Positions 62,078 to 64,000 of a stretch of DNA of 64,000 nucleotides are shown in pieces. The position numbers and the translations under genes are program-made. Where the stretch lies: assembly GCF_034259325.1 (NCBI RefSeq), contig NZ_JAXIVS010000006.1, positions 186,001 to 250,000 on the forward strand. The letters are read 5' to 3'. The notes beneath the pieces were generated by a model that searched no databases, was not told where the DNA came from, and saw only the letters and a program-made list of their open reading frames with translations. The stretch comes from Hyalangium ruber. Its GTDB lineage: Bacteria; Myxococcota; Myxococcia; Myxococcales; Myxococcaceae. How positions within the stretch are numbered: the stretch's first letter is position 1; every line of letters starts with the position of its first letter.

Positions 62078-63382
62078 GTGAGACCCTACGAGCTCATCAA
62101 GGCCAAGCGCGACGGCGGAAAGCTGGACCCGGACGCCATCCGCGAGTTCATCGCCGCCTATACCCGCGGTGACGTTCCCGACTACCAGATGTCCGCCATG
62201 TGCATGGCGGTCTTCTTCAAGGGGCTGGACCCCGTGGAGCTCGGCGCGTGGACGCGCGCCATGCTCGAGTCCGGCGAGGTGCTGGACCTCTCGGAGACCC
62301 CCGGGCTCAAGGTGGACAAGCACTCCACGGGCGGAGTGGGGGACAAGGTGTCCCTGAGCCTGGCGCCGCTGGCGGCCGCGTGCGGGGTGCCCGTGCCGAT
62401 GATTTCCGGCCGCGGCCTGGGCCACACCGGCGGCACCTTGGACAAGCTGGAGTCCATTCCCGGCTTCAAGGTGAACCTGTCGGTGGCCGACTACCGGCGG
62501 TTGGTGAAGCAGGTGGGCTGCTGCCTCATCGGCCAGACCGCCACCCTGGCGCCCGCGGACAAGAAGCTCTACGCCCTGCGCGACGTGACGGCCACGGTGG
62601 ACTGCCTGCCGCTCATCGCCAGCTCCATCATGAGCAAGAAGCTGGCGGAGGGCATCGACGCGCTGGTGCTGGACGTGAAGGTGGGCAGCGGCGCCTTCAT
62701 GAAGAAGCTGGAGGACGCGCGCGCCCTGGCCCGGACGATGATCGGCATCGGCACGGAGATGAAGCGCAAGGTGACGGCGCTGCTCACGGACATGGATCAG
62801 CCGCTGGGCCGGGCGGTGGGCAACGCGCTGGAGGTGGTGGAGGCCGTGGAGATGCTGCGCGGCAAGGCCCCGGACGACTACACCGAGGTGACGCTGGCGC
62901 TCACCGCGGAGATGCTCGTGCTGGGCGGCAAGGCGCCCACCGTGAAGGAGGCGCGCGAGCAGCTCCAGCGCGCGGTGGAGGACGGCAGCGCGCTGCGCAA
63001 GCTCCAGGAGATCGTCCAGGCGCAGGGCGGAGACCCGCGCGCCATCGAGGACTACTCGTTGCTGCCCCAGGCGCGGGCCAAGGCGGACGTGGTGGCCCCG
63101 AGTGACGGTTTCGTCACGGGCATCGACACCGAGGCGGTGGGGCTGGCCGCGGTGGCGCTCGGCGCGGGACGGGAGCGGGTGGACAGCGTCATTGACCCCG
63201 CGGTGGGCTTCACGCTGCTGCGCAAGGTGGGCGAGCCGGTGAAGAAGGGCGAGCCGATCGTCCGCGTACACTACAATGACGAGAAGCCCCTGAAGGACGT
63301 GAAGGAGCGCCTGCTCAAGGCCTACCGCTTCGGAGCCACCGCCCCCGCGCCGCGCCCGCTCGTCGTCGAGCGGCTGGAGTAG
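62078..63382 (+). CDS. Pyrimidine-nucleoside/thymidine phosphorylase
   Basis: 434 residues. Motifs KVDKHSTGGVGDKVSLSL, MISGRGLGHTGGTLDKLESI (phosphate/substrate site), LYALRDVTATVDCLPLIASS and VLDVKVGSGAFMK. It phosphorolyses (deoxy)pyrimidine nucleosides to (deoxy)ribose-1-phosphate plus base. GTG 62078 (RPYELIKAKRDGG) is chosen as the family start; ATG 62042 is 18 nt from the divergent lipoprotein ATG and would leave little room for promoters. Confidence 0.92.
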   Translation: MRPYELIKAKRDGGKLDPDAIREFIAAYTRGDVPDYQMSAMCMAVFFKGLDPVELGAWTRAMLESGEVLDLSETPGLKVDKHSTGGVGDKVSLSLAPLAAACGVPVPMISGRGLGHTGGTLDKLESIPGFKVNLSVADYRRLVKQVGCCLIGQTATLAPADKKLYALRDVTATVDCLPLIASSIMSKKLAEGIDALVLDVKVGSGAFMKKLEDARALARTMIGIGTEMKRKVTALLTDMDQPLGRAVGNALEVVEAVEMLRGKAPDDYTEVTLALTAEMLVLGGKAPTVKEAREQLQRAVEDGSALRKLQEIVQAQGGDPRAIEDYSLLPQARAKADVVAPSDGFVTGIDTEAVGLAAVALGAGRERVDSVIDPAVGFTLLRKVGEPVKKGEPIVRVHYNDEKPLKDVKERLLKAYRFGATAPAPRPLVVERLE

Positions 63383-63466
63383 GCGCCGCGCATGAGACCT
63401 GTCACGAGCCCTTGAAGACGTGACGGGTCTTGTGCGAGATCGCCGCGCCCACCGGGAGGGGTCCCC

Positions 63467-64000
63467 ATGACACGCAAGCTGCTGTTCCTCGCCACGCTCG
63501 TGGCTGTCTCCATCACTCCGTCCATCGCTCACGCAGGCGTCTGGTTCGAGCTGCTGCACGCGCCCTGTTGGACGGGCGATGAGAACAACATCAAGCAGGA
63601 CAACGGCGTCATCGGTCGCTACTCGGGCGCCATCGACTGCTTCAACAAGGACTTCAATGGGGGCGGGGCCCGCACCGTCCTGTCGATCAAGGCGTTCCAG
63701 GCGTGGGAGTACGGGACGATGTTCCTGTATTACGACATCACCGGACCCTTCAACAGCGCCAACTCCCGGACCGACGGGGTGACGGACACCGCCAACGAGC
63801 GCGGCGGCTTCTTCGGCGGCATCACCCTGACGGCCTCGCCCAAGAAGATCACCGAGAAGATCCTCGGCCGCGAATTCGACTGGGGCCCGCTGCGCGACGT
63901 GCAGGTCAAGTACGAGGCCGAGCACGTCTCCAAGTTCGGCATGCTCAGCTACTACGGCCTGCAGTGGGACCTGAACATCCCCGTGCTGGACTTCATGTCG
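63467..64000 (+). CDS. Tsx-like outer-membrane nucleoside channel, 3' end beyond window
   Basis: 178 residues visible. Signal peptide MTRKLLFLATLVAVSITPSIAHA, then FELLHAPCWTGDENNIKQD and strands FQAWEYGTMFLYYDITGPFN, GGFFGGITLTASPKKI, EFDWGPLRDVQVKYEAEHVS and YYGLQWDLNIPVLDFMS. The pattern fits Pfam Channel_Tsx (E. coli Tsx). ATG follows GGGAGGGG. Placement next to the BMP operon and phosphorylase fits nucleoside entry. Confidence 0.82.
   Translation, partial: MTRKLLFLATLVAVSITPSIAHAGVWFELLHAPCWTGDENNIKQDNGVIGRYSGAIDCFNKDFNGGGARTVLSIKAFQAWEYGTMFLYYDITGPFNSANSRTDGVTDTANERGGFFGGITLTASPKKITEKILGREFDWGPLRDVQVKYEAEHVSKFGMLSYYGLQWDLNIPVLDFMS

Noticed and set aside
60800-63925. The binding-protein frame extends to 1041 residues upstream of ATG 62023
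   Set aside because: The extension is antisense to the nucleoside phosphorylase; the lipobox signal peptide fixes the start at 62023.

Overview
The window is high-GC, densely coded DNA from a myxobacterium, most likely of the Myxococcus/Archangium/Cystobacter/Stigmatella lineage (suborder Cystobacterineae). This is inferred from lineage-typical genes: a CarF-type plasmalogen desaturase, a DUF2378 (myxobacterial paralog family) protein, a GltJ/AgmX-type zinc-ribbon/GYF/TonB-like protein, a SitA-like lipoprotein toxin with SUKH immunity partner, PEGA-domain envelope proteins, many lipoproteins and good sigma-54 promoter matches. I see no tRNA, rRNA, insertion sequence, prophage or CRISPR array. 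One structural RNA, RNase P RNA, lies at about 41.13-41.52 kb.

Layout. 0-6 kb (minus strand): a Tol run tolQ-tolR-tolA-tolB continuing into a CefD-like PLP enzyme, a Ppx/GppA phosphatase and an MFS transporter cut by the window edge; no pal follows tolB. 6-18.3 kb (mostly plus): a lipoprotein, glutamate racemase, carF, a small conserved protein, ftsE-ftsX-EnvC-like, a hydrolase, a CtpA-type protease, a PEGA protein, a small lipoprotein and D-Ala-D-Ala ligase, so much of this stretch is envelope and peptidoglycan biology. 18.3-28 kb (minus): a four-gene, translationally coupled operon of three giant ClpA/B-like AAA+ proteins plus DUF2378. 28-44 kb: a secretin-N/BON protein, a processive glycosyltransferase, a toxin/immunity pair, an FAD oxidoreductase, several lipoproteins, an M1 metallopeptidase, ftsY, rnpB, an RNase H and a zinc-ribbon coiled-coil protein. 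44-47.8 kb: a sigma-54-driven 55-residue ORF, a FYDLN-acid protein, and an operon of a GltJ-like protein, two EutN/CcmL microcompartment vertex proteins and a class II aldolase. 47.8-52.4 kb: an MFS transporter and a duplicated MBL-fold pair with DUF3006. 52.5-64 kb: deoxyribose-phosphate aldolase, a DksA-type protein, a PGM2-like mutase, a BMP-type nucleoside ABC importer, pyrimidine-nucleoside phosphorylase and a Tsx-like outer-membrane channel.

How the genes fit together. The right-hand third reads as nucleoside scavenging: Tsx-like channel, lipoprotein binding protein, ABC importer, nucleoside phosphorylase, phosphopentomutase-capable PGM2-like enzyme, and DeoC, which yields glyceraldehyde-3-phosphate and acetaldehyde. 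DeoC has an N-terminal amphipathic helix resembling a microcompartment encapsulation peptide, and two vertex-protein genes lie nearby. No shell hexamer gene is present, so a shell would need proteins encoded elsewhere.

The most unusual system is the AAA+ operon (18.3-28 kb). All three proteins have a new N-terminal region, a degenerate first AAA+ module and a ClpB-like second module with intact Walker and arginine motifs but without the aromatic GYVG pore loop. Two of them end in a coiled coil plus a region resembling the PCRF domain of peptide-chain release factors, without a GGQ catalytic domain. All calls are by eye; starts follow Shine-Dalgarno sequences, stop/start overlaps and signal peptides.
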